A program made the translations under genes and the position numbers. Positions 1 to 7,701 of a stretch of DNA of 35,032 bases are shown piece after piece (position 1 is the stretch's first letter; every line of letters starts with the position of its first letter). The stretch comes from Io17-Chloro-G2 sp034420695 (GTDB lineage: Bacteria; Chloroflexota; Dehalococcoidia; Lucifugimonadales; UBA3495): assembly GCA_034420695.1 (NCBI GenBank), contig DAOULB010000025.1, positions 1 to 35,032 on the forward strand. The letters run 5' to 3'. The notes beneath the pieces were generated by a model that did not search any database, was not told the origin of the DNA, and saw only the letters and a list, made by a program, of their open reading frames with translations.

Positions 1-57
1 GCCAGGGAGCGGGCCAAGGCCGAGGCTCTGGCTGCAACGCTATCGCTCGCCAACTAA
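1..57 (+). CDS. C-terminal end of a gene that begins before the window
   Basis: Frame 1 is open from the first base and ends in TAA at 55-57. The 18 visible residues are Ala-rich and helical (ending AATLSLAN), with codons like the rest of the window. Too little is visible to suggest a function. The roughly 30 bases after the stop are T-rich and look like a spacer. Confidence 0.4.
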   Translation, partial: ARERAKAEALAATLSLAN

Positions 58-87
58 GCCGGGATGACATTTTCCCTTTTCAATTAG

Positions 88-234
88 AGTGACCGAATCG
101 CTGGACAACAACACATCACCGGGGAGACCAAGCTCAATACCATCACCCAGTGGGCCGAGTCCGTGCCCATCATCACCAGCTTCCCCGACCTCTCCTGGGA
201 GGACATAACGGAGACCGCCATGCTGGACCGATGA
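88..234 (+). pseudogene. short coding remnant, probably the end of a small hypothetical gene
   Basis: This frame is open from 88 to TGA at 232-234 and reads like real protein (GETKLNTITQWAESV, then FPDLSWEDITET), with the C-ending codons typical of the element. It has no good start codon in its own frame. A GTG at 90 lies in another frame and would read VTESLDNN, so a one-base shift near 108-116 may separate a start from the body. Its TGA overlaps the ATG at 231 as ATGA, the coupling seen between other genes here, which supports it having been the first gene of a pair. I recognise no family. Confidence 0.35.
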
Positions 235-245
235 TCCGAAAAGGG
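231..245 (+). pseudogene. first codons of a gene cut by the IS607 insertion
   Basis: ATG ATC CGA AAA GGG (MIRKG) starts in an ATGA overlap with the upstream remnant and then runs into the insertion sequence. Joining GG at 244-245 to GG at 2168-2169 restores one open frame: MIRKG followed by FHIQPHETNDGMRKLW, continuing into the ORF that ends at 2622. The join is my inference from the frame and from the known preference of IS607 elements for GG targets. Confidence 0.45.
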
Positions 246-295
246 GTTCATAACAGATTTTGATTTCCTGCTGAAATTTGATAGTTTCTGTCATT

Positions 296-946
296 ATGGC
301 AGACAGATTGATGAAGATTGGCACGGCTAGCGAGTTGCTCGGCGTGACTCCACAGACACTCCGCAAGTGGGAATCCACCGGCGAACTGCTGCCAGCCCCC
401 ATTTCCTCAGGTGGCACCAGGTACTATGCCTCTGCTGATTTGCTCGGCGTCAAGGCCGGAAACATGCCGACCGTCTGCTATGCCCGGGTCTCCAGCCATG
501 ACCAGAAAGCCGATTTGGAGAGGCAACAACCCGCACTGGAGGCTTACTGCGCTGCTAAAGGCTGGCAGACCGTCATCATCAAGCACCTCGGCAGCGGGAT
601 GAACTACCGCAAGAAAGGCTTGCAGGAGTTGCTGGAGATGATTCTGCGCCGCCAGACCCGGCGGCTGGTCCTCACTCACAGGGACCGCCTCCTGCGGTTC
701 GGCGCGGAGCTGGTGTTCACCCTCTGCGAGCTGCAAGGAATCGAGACCGTCATCATCCACCAAGGCGAGCAACCGAGCTTCGAGGAGGAGCTTGCCCAGG
801 ACGTGCTGGAAATCATCACCGTGTTTTCGGCCCGGCTCTACGGCTCCCGCAGCAAGAAACACCGGCAATTCATGACGGCTCTCACCGGGGAAGTCGGTGA
901 TGAAGAGGTCAAGGAGGTGACCGAGCAGTTGAGTCTGCTCGGATAG
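296..946 (+). CDS. tnpA: IS607-family transposase, serine recombinase with MerR-like N-terminus
   Basis: This is the site-specific serine recombinase that moves IS607 elements through a circular intermediate. Residues about 6-50 form a MerR/excisionase-like helix-turn-helix (MKIGTASELLGVTPQTLRKW). The resolvase catalytic domain begins at CYARVSSHDQKADLERQQ, with the nucleophilic serine about residue 66, and the LTHRDRLLRFG stretch matches the family's conserved LxxxDRLxRFG segment. At about 216 residues it is full length. No ribosome binding site is clear. ATG 296, ATG 311 and TTG 278 are all possible, and family starts usually sit just before the MKIG segment, so 311 is a real alternative. 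It ends three bases before tnpB. Nothing suggests inactivation. Confidence 0.9.
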   Translation: MADRLMKIGTASELLGVTPQTLRKWESTGELLPAPISSGGTRYYASADLLGVKAGNMPTVCYARVSSHDQKADLERQQPALEAYCAAKGWQTVIIKHLGSGMNYRKKGLQELLEMILRRQTRRLVLTHRDRLLRFGAELVFTLCELQGIETVIIHQGEQPSFEEELAQDVLEIITVFSARLYGSRSKKHRQFMTALTGEVGDEEVKEVTEQLSLLG

Positions 947-949
947 CGA

Positions 950-2155
950 ATGCTCATTTGCCAAGTCATAGCACTCAGGCCCACGCCGGCGCAGGTGGAA
1001 AGTTTCCACTCCCACGCCCATGCCGCCAGGATTGCCAGGAACGACGTGGTTGCCCTGTGGCGGGAGGAAGGCAAACGCTTGCCCGGGTTCCGGCTGACCA
1101 CCGGCCAGCTCAGGCCCTGGGTGAACAGGGACAAGTTCGACCGCCATCCATGGTGGAAGGACCTCAGCCAAAACGCCGTCAAAGGCGGAGCGATCGATGC
1201 CGAGGACGCGATCAAGCGGTTCTACAAAGGCCAGAACCGGCGCCCCCGGTTCCTCGGGCGTAGTTCCGTTCTGCGGTTCAGGATTGATAACGGCGTGGAC
1301 ACGGTGAAGGTCGATGGAAGCCGCTTGGTGCTGCCCATCATTGGCCCGGTGAAGATGCAGGAGCCGTTGCGGTGGCACAGGCCAATCCGGGAGTGCCGCA
1401 TCCGGGAGAAGGCCGGCCGCTGGTACGCCAGCATCCGAATGGAGATCGAAGCTTCCGAGTACCCGCACCGGTGCGGTGAAGGTGTCTTGGGCATTGATTT
1501 GGGCCTGAAGACCTTCGCCACCATCGCCCATCCCGACGGCACCATCGAGAAGGTGGAGGCTCCCGAACCTTTCAAGCGAAGTCGGAAAGCATTGCGCAGG
1601 GCCCAGCGGAAGCTGTCCCGGCGCAGGAAAGGCAGCAAGAACTGGTTCAAGGCCAAGAAGGACGTGGCCCGCCGGCATTGCAGGATGACAGATATCCGAA
1701 AGGACTTCCTGCACCAGCTCTCCCACCGGATCACTGCCAACGTCGAGATAGTCCAGGTGGAAAGCCTGTCTATCAAAGGCTGGCAACATCTGTGGGGACG
1801 GAAAACGTCTGACCTGGCCCCGGCCGAATTCCTGCGGCAGTTGGAGTACAAGGTTGCCTGGCGCGGTGGACAGTTCCTCAAGGCCGACTGGCACTTCCCG
1901 TCCAGCCAACTCTGCCATGACTGCGGAGTGCAGGGCGGGCGCCTGGCGCTGGAGGTGCGCTGGTGGACCTGCACCTCCTGCGGGACCATCCACGACCGGG
2001 ACGGCAATGCCGCCCTGAACATCAGAGACTACGGACCGGGAGCTACTCGGTCCTTGCCTGTGGACGCCACAGTAAGACCGGCAGTGCCGGCAGCGGGCGG
2101 AAGAAGCAGGAACGCAAATGATGAAGATACTAGCAGGTCTGGTAGATTTCATTAG
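950..2155 (+). CDS. tnpB: TnpB, RNA-guided nuclease of the IS605/IS607 group
   Basis: TnpB proteins are ωRNA-guided DNA nucleases, the ancestors of Cas12, that help transposon retention. All catalytic parts are present in this 401-residue protein: RuvC-I Asp183 in GIDLGLKTFA, RuvC-II Glu271 in VQVESLSIKG, RuvC-III Asp351 in DRDGNAALNI, and a zinc ribbon with Cys322/Cys325 (CHDC) and Cys341/Cys344 (CTSC). The N-terminal half is the RNA-binding wedge/REC part, starting MLICQVIALRPTPAQV. The tail after residue 362 (YGPGATRSLPV onward) is the usual poorly conserved extension overlapping the guide RNA. The start is three bases after the tnpA stop. It appears intact and potentially active. Confidence 0.93.
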   Translation: MLICQVIALRPTPAQVESFHSHAHAARIARNDVVALWREEGKRLPGFRLTTGQLRPWVNRDKFDRHPWWKDLSQNAVKGGAIDAEDAIKRFYKGQNRRPRFLGRSSVLRFRIDNGVDTVKVDGSRLVLPIIGPVKMQEPLRWHRPIRECRIREKAGRWYASIRMEIEASEYPHRCGEGVLGIDLGLKTFATIAHPDGTIEKVEAPEPFKRSRKALRRAQRKLSRRRKGSKNWFKAKKDVARRHCRMTDIRKDFLHQLSHRITANVEIVQVESLSIKGWQHLWGRKTSDLAPAEFLRQLEYKVAWRGGQFLKADWHFPSSQLCHDCGVQGGRLALEVRWWTCTSCGTIHDRDGNAALNIRDYGPGATRSLPVDATVRPAVPAAGGRSRNANDEDTSRSGRFH

Positions 2156-2169
2156 GTTTGTGATAGCGG
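2040..2169 (+). ncRNA. candidate ωRNA (reRNA) at the tnpB 3' end and right end of the IS
   Basis: TnpB guide RNAs come from the 3' end of tnpB and run into the right end of the element. Two compact perfect hairpins lie in the right place: CTGTGG-ACG-CCACAG at 2058-2072 and CCGGC-AGT-GCCGG at 2078-2090, inside the non-conserved C-terminal tail codons. The guide would be taken from the flank, beginning about 2168-2170. The boundaries are an inference; only the hairpins are seen. Confidence 0.4.
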
Positions 2170-2622
2170 TTCCATATCCAGCCACACGAGACCAATGACG
2201 GCATGAGGAAGCTCTGGGTCTACACCTACCTCAAGCACGACTGTACCAACTACGATGAGATCTGCGACACCGTCCGGGCCCAGCGCTTCTCCCGCTTCGC
2301 CTATCCCGTCTTCCTCCATCGAATCAACAGGGAGATCCTGGACCGCTTCCCCCAGTGCCTGGACCACGTCAAGGGAATAAGGCGCTCCCCGACGATGCGC
2401 TGCTCAACCTGCCGCAGGACCAGGGAGGGCCAATTCAACGGCCACTACTGGACCAAGCCGGAGGGCTGGCTCTACCGCATGGCCGCCCACTACATCCACA
2501 CCTACTGCTCAAGGCAGTGCAGCCTGCCCAAGAAGAATGTTCCCAAGGCAGTCCGGAGACACAAACTCAGGGCGGGAGACCCCGCATATGCCGCAACACC
2601 CAGAACCCGCAGTCTCCCATGA
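2170..2622 (+). pseudogene. 3' part of an IS-interrupted gene, Cys-rich hypothetical protein
   Basis: The frame is open and protein-like from the proposed insertion point (FHIQPHETNDG, then MRKLWVYTYLKHDC) to TGA at 2620-2622. An ATG at 2203 could start a shorter 139-residue product but has no ribosome binding site, and the residues before it read as part of the same protein. Two CxxC-type pairs (CSTC near residue 66 counted from 2203, and YCSRQC near 103) suggest a zinc-binding fold. The C-terminal 20 residues are low in complexity. With the five codons at 231-245 the restored protein would be about 155 residues. I recognise no family. Confidence 0.55.
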
Positions 2623-2637
2623 CCAAGCCCAATGCCA

Positions 2638-2643
2638 TATAAT
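2638..2643 (+). promoter_or_regulatory. possible -10 box before the nucleotidyltransferase gene
   Basis: TATAAT, a perfect bacterial -10 hexamer, stands out in this T-poor strand 67 bases before the ATG at 2710. No convincing -35 box is placed 16-18 bases upstream, so support is weak. Confidence 0.25.
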
Positions 2644-2709
2644 TCAATGCCAGAGGCCCATGCCCAAAGACCACAACTAGACCCTCCGCAAGAAACCGTG
2701 AGCAGTCCC

Positions 2710-3591
2710 ATGAACAAGGAAAACGGAGCCGCGCCGGACCCCCACGCCGTGGCAGTAGCCAGGGCCATGCAGGCCGAGACCGACGGCCTCGTAATCCTGT
2801 TCGGCTCCAGGGCCAAGGGCACCTACGAAACGGCCTCAGACATGGACGTCCTGCTGGTAGGCCATACCCAGGGCTCCCCAAAAAGCGCCGCATACGAGTA
2901 CATGGAGAAAAACCCTCCCAGACTCCACATCGAAGTCATGGAGATGACCTCCGACCGTTTCCGCAGGGAGAGACTGGCCAACCAGTCCATAGCCAGCAAG
3001 GCCTGCCGTCACGGAGTATGGATGAGCGACGAAAGAGGCGATTACCGGAACTACTACCAGGACGACTACCCCGAGCACTGGCCGGCAACAAGAACTCACT
3101 TAGCCAACAGCTGGGTAAACATGTACCGGCTCGAACAACTAGTGGAAGAAAGATCCTGGGACCACAAGATGGTGGGCTTCACTGCCCAGCAGACCGTCGA
3201 GAACGGGCTTAAATCCCTCCTCTCGCTGCACCAGGACACCGCCGAGTTCCGCCACGACCTAGTGGCAATATGGAACCACTACCTCAACAACCACCACGAC
3301 CCATCCAACGAAGCCCACCAAGAGATACGGGAGGTAGTGGACGAACTCATGGAGCACACCTCCTACGACAACCCCCAAAGGCCAGGCCAGAAGGAGTCCT
3401 GGCTCACCCTGTACGCCGCAGTCTACCGCTACAATGAGGAAACTCGCCGGATGCCCGAGTGGGAACGCCAGGAACTCCTGACACGGGTCAGGGACACCTT
3501 CAGCACCGTGATGGATCACGTAAGCCGGGAGAGCGGCACCAGCCCGGAGGATATATTCCCGGACGGCAGGCCCTGGGACAGTACGCCTTAA
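2710..3591 (+). CDS. nucleotidyltransferase fused to a HEPN domain
   Basis: The N-terminus is a minimal DNA polymerase beta-like nucleotidyltransferase: GSRAKGTYETASDMDVLL (about residues 32-49) has the GS loop and two metal-binding Asp residues spaced as in the family. The middle and C-terminal part is a HEPN-type helical domain (FTAQQTVENGLKSLLSLH, then a nearby FRHDLVAIW), which in related proteins is the partner of such transferases. MNT and HEPN pairs act as toxin-antitoxin systems in which the transferase adds AMP to the toxic HEPN; here the two are fused. A canonical HEPN RNase motif (R-x4-6-H near the second helix) is not obvious, so RNase activity is uncertain. The same frame is open to ATG 2632; I chose 2710 because the family begins about 30 residues before the GS motif. 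Confidence 0.75.
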   Translation: MNKENGAAPDPHAVAVARAMQAETDGLVILFGSRAKGTYETASDMDVLLVGHTQGSPKSAAYEYMEKNPPRLHIEVMEMTSDRFRRERLANQSIASKACRHGVWMSDERGDYRNYYQDDYPEHWPATRTHLANSWVNMYRLEQLVEERSWDHKMVGFTAQQTVENGLKSLLSLHQDTAEFRHDLVAIWNHYLNNHHDPSNEAHQEIREVVDELMEHTSYDNPQRPGQKESWLTLYAAVYRYNEETRRMPEWERQELLTRVRDTFSTVMDHVSRESGTSPEDIFPDGRPWDSTP

Positions 3592-3616
3592 AAGAAGGAC
3601 GCACCAAGAGCACCGA

Positions 3617-3648
3617 AAGGGCCGCCCCGGAGAACGGGAGCGGCCCTT
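3617..3648 (+). terminator. terminator-like hairpin after the nucleotidyltransferase gene
   Basis: A perfect 9-bp stem, AAGGGCCGC at 3617-3625 with GCGGCCCTT at 3640-3648, encloses a 14-base loop 26 bases after the stop at 3591. There is no run of T after it, so rho-independent termination is likely but not certain. Confidence 0.5.
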
Positions 3649-3813
3649 CCTCATAAAAGAGGCAACGCCGGCACAGAAAGACAGCACCCGCCAATAACCC
3701 AGGCCGTTCTCACAGCCACTAAGCCTTGGGCCTGACCCAGGAACCATGTCTTCGCCCCCGGACCCCGGAGCCCCTCTCCTCTCCAACTCCCCACACAAGG
3801 AAGAACCGACGCC

Positions 3814-5445
3814 GTGACCACCCACGCCAATCCACCAGCCCAGGCCACCTTCCGCACCCTCTCCAACCGCAACAAGTGCCTCAACTACACCTTCCTCAAG
3901 GACTCCTTCCGAAACCACCTCCAGCAACACGCCAAGCCCGCTGTAGCCGCCAGGCTCGGCACCTGGGAACTGCTCAAGGTCCGGGAGGACAATGGCCGCC
4001 TCATCGTCGAGGCCATGGTCAACCAACAGGGCCAAGCCATCTACTCCATCACCAAGGAGACGAACGGCACCATAACCTTCCGGGCCTACGGCCGCCAGGC
4101 CAAGGACCACCCCCCCAACTTCAGCTACCCCGCCTGGAAGGTCGACCTGCCCAAGTGGGCCGCCACCCAGCTACTGGTTCACGCCGCCGCTCACCTGGAC
4201 AAGAAGGTCCTGGCCAACTACATCATGATCAACTACAACTACGACCTCCGGGACCTGGTCCAGGAAACCGCCGGTGCCCTGGTCAAAGAGGCAACAGTCC
4301 CCGCGAGCCAAGAGGGGTGCCCCATCCGCACCAACCTCCAAGCCGTCACCTACGACACCCTGGTCCAGAAGGCCAATGCCATCATCCGCAAGCACATCCT
4401 GGACCACCAAACGGAAAGGCTCGCCGTAGACCTCTTCAAGTCCCCCTACAGCGAATTCGAGCATTCCACCACCGACTACAACACCGTCCTCATCAACCGG
4501 GGCATCTTCCTGGAGCTCCAGCACTCCTCCCCAAACTCCCTCTGGTACTACGCCAACTTCATCGCCCGCAAGAACCCCAAGCCCGTCCGCCTCGCCCACC
4601 CCGGCCAGGTCATACAGGCCGTCAAGGACTCCCTCCAAGTCACCCCCGCACAGTGGAACTACTTCTGCCGCATCCCCACCGAGGACCTGAGAAGGCACCC
4701 ACCCCGCAATATCCAACAGTCCACCCGCCTCTACCTCAAGGCCCTCGCCCAAGCCAACCAGCCGGAGGCGCCACAGAGGGAGTTGGACCGCATCATCCAC
4801 TTCAACACCGAGCACCAGTTCTTCTCCCAAGCCTACTGGCACCACGGCGACCCCTGGCAGGCCTGGGTACAACTCATCAGCCGCTACCTGGCCAGCCGGA
4901 TGCAGCAGGAAGACAAACCCCAGGAATCGGACAGCAACAAGGGGCGCAACCTGAAGAGGGTGGCCGACGCCCTCCGCAACCACGTCGACGAAAACCTGCC
5001 CTGGGGCCCCGGCGACTGGGACACCCTCTGGCAGCGCTCCGAAAGGTGGCACGCCCAGCAACTCCAGCGCAACAACCAACGCCACCAGCAGGAGCAGGAG
5101 AAGGCCAAGACAACCACCTGGGCGAGCCCCATAACAACCCTGTCCATGGGCAGCTTCCGCTTCGACGCCGTCACCAACGGAGCAGAACTCATCGCACTGG
5201 CCGACCGCATGAAGAACTGCCTGGCCTCATTCGTCCAACGCTGCGCCAAAGGCGAGGCCCTCATCTTCACCGCCCACCAGGGAGAAGCCCTGGTCGGCGC
5301 CGCCGAGATACGGAACGTCAGCGGCCAGTGGTTCACCGGCCAAGTGGAAGGGCCCCACTGGACCCGGCCCTCCAAGGCCCTGAAAAAGGCCGCAGACAAG
5401 CTGGCCTCCGCCTGCCGACAGAAAGAAACAACCCCCGCCTCCTGA
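3814..5445 (+). CDS. PcfJ-like protein
   Basis: The C-terminal 130 residues match the PcfJ-like domain found in plasmid, integrative element and phage proteins. The conserved run is a hydroxyl-rich strand (LSMGSFRFDAVTNGAEL), a helix ending in a Cys (LADRMKNCLASFVQRCAKG), then LIFTAHQGEALVGAAEIRN and an aromatic/basic end. The N-terminal 400 residues are helical and of unknown fold, and QQQ/EQEK-rich sequence before the domain looks like a linker. PcfJ was first described on the conjugative plasmid pCF10; its biochemical role is unknown. The GTG start is supported by AAGGAAG ten bases upstream. At 543 residues the length fits the family. It begins the cluster that continues to 9.5 kb. A 590-codon overlapping frame is a composition shadow. 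Confidence 0.72.
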   Translation: MTTHANPPAQATFRTLSNRNKCLNYTFLKDSFRNHLQQHAKPAVAARLGTWELLKVREDNGRLIVEAMVNQQGQAIYSITKETNGTITFRAYGRQAKDHPPNFSYPAWKVDLPKWAATQLLVHAAAHLDKKVLANYIMINYNYDLRDLVQETAGALVKEATVPASQEGCPIRTNLQAVTYDTLVQKANAIIRKHILDHQTERLAVDLFKSPYSEFEHSTTDYNTVLINRGIFLELQHSSPNSLWYYANFIARKNPKPVRLAHPGQVIQAVKDSLQVTPAQWNYFCRIPTEDLRRHPPRNIQQSTRLYLKALAQANQPEAPQRELDRIIHFNTEHQFFSQAYWHHGDPWQAWVQLISRYLASRMQQEDKPQESDSNKGRNLKRVADALRNHVDENLPWGPGDWDTLWQRSERWHAQQLQRNNQRHQQEQEKAKTTTWASPITTLSMGSFRFDAVTNGAELIALADRMKNCLASFVQRCAKGEALIFTAHQGEALVGAAEIRNVSGQWFTGQVEGPHWTRPSKALKKAADKLASACRQKETTPAS

Positions 5446-5532
5446 CGAAGAAAGGGCCAACCCAGCGTGCCAATCCCGGCCCTGTCCTCCTGTGCTAGCC
5501 TGCCTGTAGAACCTACCCGGGGTCTCTCAATT

Positions 5533-5700
5533 ATGGGTTTCATCATCGACCGCTGGCACCGCATCGTAGCCAGGCTATACCTGGCCCCGGGCTTCGCCGT
5601 ACTCCTCACCCTGGTCTCCAGCGCCGTCGGCGTCTACTACTTCGAAAAAAGCGGAGATCTCAACCCACTTCCAGTACCTACCCCCGGCCACCATAAATAG
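5533..5700 (+). CDS. small single-pass membrane protein
   Basis: This 55-residue product has a basic amphipathic start (MGFIIDRWHRIVARLY), one hydrophobic helix (FAVLLTLVSSAVGVYYF) and a short Pro-rich tail ending PTPGHHK. The topology is most likely cytoplasmic N-terminus. The frame extends upstream to 5467, but the residues before this ATG are not membrane-like and this start gives a tidy small protein. The ribosome binding site is poor (CGGGG about 10 bases upstream). Function unknown. Confidence 0.5.
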   Translation: MGFIIDRWHRIVARLYLAPGFAVLLTLVSSAVGVYYFEKSGDLNPLPVPTPGHHK

Positions 5701-5706
5701 AACAAA

Positions 5707-5735
5707 GCCCGTTGCCCGCTCCCCACAGAGAGCGG
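5707..5735 (+). promoter_or_regulatory. repeated GCCCGTTGCCCG element and hairpin before the gene at 5775
   Basis: GCCCGTTGCCCG occurs at 5707-5718, 57 bases before the next start codon, and again at 7134-7145, 47 bases before the gene at 7192. Here it runs into a 6-bp hairpin, CCGCTC at 5716-5721 with GAGCGG at 5730-5735. A shared leader or operator is possible. Confidence 0.3.
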
Positions 5736-5774
5736 CCAAGCCCCAAGGGCACCAGCCCCCCAAGGAGACAACCC

Positions 5775-6452
5775 ATGCAGCACCCCTCAAACTTCCTCAG
5801 CCGCGGGGAGCCCCTGACCCCCGATACCTGGTTCCAGCTCATCCGGAACTGCAACACCGTTGCCTCCAGCCCCGACGAGGACCAGATCACCTTCCATTTC
5901 AACGCCCAGTCCATCGCCGATAACCACGACATGGTCATCGTCGCCAACCGCAGCAATGGCAGCTTCAACTGCATGGAGAGGCCCCACTGCGCCTGCCAGG
6001 AACACCCCCTCGACTGCCAGTGCGTCAACGCCACCTGCCATTCCTGCAAGCTCGGCTTCGTCGCCTTCTACCATACCTGCGATTCCGCCTTCTGCATCAA
6101 CGACGAGTGCCCCCTGTGCAAGCACCAGCGGGAATCGTGCCTCTTCGAGGACCTGCGGTCCACCGTCCAACAGGAGGCTCAAAGGATACAGGACGAGACA
6201 CAGGGTTCCTCCCTGGCCATGGCCCACGTCGCCGCGGTAGCCGAGGTCCTGGCACCGGGCGTGGGCGATGCCCCCATCTTCCCGGCCACCGTCCGGATCC
6301 TCAACGAACTGCTCCCCCAGGACCAGGACGACGCCCCAGGCCCGGACAGTGCCGGCCGGCGCCTCTGGCACTGCCAGGACGGCTCCACCGTCCTCCAAGA
6401 CCCCAACTCCCCCGGCTGGCTGACCTGGGAGGAACAACCCCCGGCCGCCTGA
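5775..6452 (+). CDS. Cys-rich, probably zinc-binding hypothetical protein
   Basis: ATG 5775 follows AAGGAGA with ideal spacing, so it is preferred over the open frame reaching back to 5712. The 225-residue protein has a cluster of about twelve cysteines between residues 58 and 122 (CACQEHPLDCQC, CHSCKLGF, CDSAFCINDECPLCKHQ), a pattern that usually holds two or three zinc ions, followed by a helical region and a C-terminal segment with a short beta motif (LWHCQDGSTVLQDP). No catalytic motif is seen. It resembles no named family that I can identify. It lies between the small membrane protein and the DUF6197-like gene and reads in the same direction. Confidence 0.72.
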   Translation: MQHPSNFLSRGEPLTPDTWFQLIRNCNTVASSPDEDQITFHFNAQSIADNHDMVIVANRSNGSFNCMERPHCACQEHPLDCQCVNATCHSCKLGFVAFYHTCDSAFCINDECPLCKHQRESCLFEDLRSTVQQEAQRIQDETQGSSLAMAHVAAVAEVLAPGVGDAPIFPATVRILNELLPQDQDDAPGPDSAGRRLWHCQDGSTVLQDPNSPGWLTWEEQPPAA

Positions 6453-6482
6453 CCTATACCCCTAACCCAGGAGGTCACACCA

Positions 6483-7121
6483 ATGCCCCTCATCATCGAA
6501 GCAGAACCAACGGAAACCCCCGAACCAGGAGTCGCCACCGCCCTACTCACCAAGTTCCAGGCCCTCCACCTCGACTACAACCCGGACATGCTCATCTGGC
6601 CGGGAACCGCCATGGCCCTCGACATGATAGGCGACCCCGACCCCTACCGCCAGGACCACCCACCCCAGGACTACATCGCCGCAGCCTTCCTGGAAGTGCG
6701 CCTGGGATGGCTGAAAAGAGAGGGCGCCAGCACCACACCCTTCGCCGTCCGCCTCAGGCTTCACCCCGACTCCCCAGTCCACGAGTTCCTCGCCATGGCC
6801 AAGGCCATCATCGAGCACCCAAGCCGCTGGACCCAGCGCGCCCTAGCCCGGGACAAGAGCGGCGTCCGGGTCAACATCAACGAGAGCACCGCCGTCAGGT
6901 GGTGCATGAACGGCGCCTGCTGGAAAGCCGCCCAAGACGCAGCAAACTCCTACCACACCGCCCTTCGCATGATCAGCCTCCTCACCGATACCGTAACGCC
7001 AGATACCACACCCACCTGGCAGGACAGGGCAAACAGAAAACACGGAGAAGTCATGGCGGTCTTCGACAAGACCATCCGGGCCAACACCCCTCATAACATC
7101 CTCCAAGAGCAGGACCAATGA
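6483..7121 (+). CDS. DUF6197-like protein
   Basis: The segment WTQRALARDKSGVRVNINES followed by AVRWCMNGACWKAA (about residues 119-153) matches the signature of DUF6197, a phage and actinobacterial family of unknown function with the pattern W-x-x-x-A-x-A-R-D-x-x-G and a later W-C-x-x-G-A. The N-terminal hundred residues are less conserved. The start follows CAGGAGG with good spacing, 30 bases after the previous stop, so the two genes are probably co-transcribed. The family assignment is from memory of the motif. Confidence 0.65.
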   Translation: MPLIIEAEPTETPEPGVATALLTKFQALHLDYNPDMLIWPGTAMALDMIGDPDPYRQDHPPQDYIAAAFLEVRLGWLKREGASTTPFAVRLRLHPDSPVHEFLAMAKAIIEHPSRWTQRALARDKSGVRVNINESTAVRWCMNGACWKAAQDAANSYHTALRMISLLTDTVTPDTTPTWQDRANRKHGEVMAVFDKTIRANTPHNILQEQDQ

Positions 7122-7191
7122 CACCGGCCACACGCCCGTTGCCCGTGGACAATCTCCCCGACGCCAAAAGCCCAAGGAGATCCGTGCTCCC

Positions 7192-7701
7192 ATGCTAAAT
7201 GACCAGCCCGTCTTCTACGACATAGAGTACGCAACAGCCCACCACGAAGCGGTGATGACCCGGGCCAAAGCCATAACCCTTGCCCTCCTACAAGGTCCAA
7301 CCCCAATGGACAGGGACCTGGCCGCCGCAACTGCCACACTCCTGGAAAGCGAAATCGCCACCATGAAAAAGACCATCGTCCAAGTGGAAAAAGCAGTCCA
7401 TGCCCACTACAAAAGGCCGGAGGACAGAAAGGTCAGCACGGCAAACGCGCAACGGTCGATGGAACTATTAGGTCTCCTGGAACGCTTCGAACAACATATC
7501 GACACCCACTTCCCGGACACAAGCCACAACGAACGAAGCGTCAGGATATACCTCGCCCTCTTTCCCACCTGCAACCTCACAGCCGTCCAATATCTCAACT
7601 CCGAAGTCATCACCCGGGACCCCCAAGACCCTACCCACCAGGGTTACCGGACCCAATGCTCGAGGTCGCAGACTACGTCCCAACAGCCCGTCAAGCAATA
7701 A
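7192..7701 (+). CDS. hypothetical helical protein
   Basis: The product has 169 residues, mostly charged helices with a likely coiled coil in the middle (LESEIATMKKTIVQVEKAVH), and a Ser/Gln/Thr-rich end. The start is well supported by AAGGAG about 11 bases upstream. The last 46 bases overlap the start of the next small gene at 7656 in a different frame, so the C-terminal tail, which looks unlike natural protein (TQCSRSQTTSQQPV), may be an out-of-frame extension. No family recognised. Confidence 0.6.
   Translation: MLNDQPVFYDIEYATAHHEAVMTRAKAITLALLQGPTPMDRDLAAATATLLESEIATMKKTIVQVEKAVHAHYKRPEDRKVSTANAQRSMELLGLLERFEQHIDTHFPDTSHNERSVRIYLALFPTCNLTAVQYLNSEVITRDPQDPTHQGYRTQCSRSQTTSQQPVKQ

Larger units (their letters stand above)
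244..2169 (+). mobile_element. IS607-family insertion sequence with tnpA and tnpB
   Basis: A MerR-like/serine-recombinase transposase is followed three bases later by TnpB, the gene pair that defines the IS607 group. IS607 elements have no terminal inverted repeats or target duplication and recombine at a GG dinucleotide. Here the flanking gene is restored in frame if the crossover GG is 244-245 on the left and 2168-2169 on the right, giving an element of about 1.92 kb. Base composition changes inside it: bases 601-660 hold 31 of 60 C+A, against 40 of 60 in two sampled lines of the surrounding DNA. This marks it as a newcomer. The ends are inferred. Confidence 0.75.

Noticed and set aside
407..2185. 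592-codon leftward frame opposite the IS607 genes
   Set aside because: It lies wholly over tnpA and tnpB, which have complete catalytic motifs; its product is low-complexity shadow sequence.
3726..5498. 590-codon rightward frame, rich in Pro, Arg and His
   Set aside because: It overlaps the PcfJ-like gene in another frame and arises because the strand lacks T and therefore stop codons.
6020..7096. 358-codon rightward frame
   Set aside because: Arg/Pro-rich shadow across the end of one real gene and most of the DUF6197-like gene.
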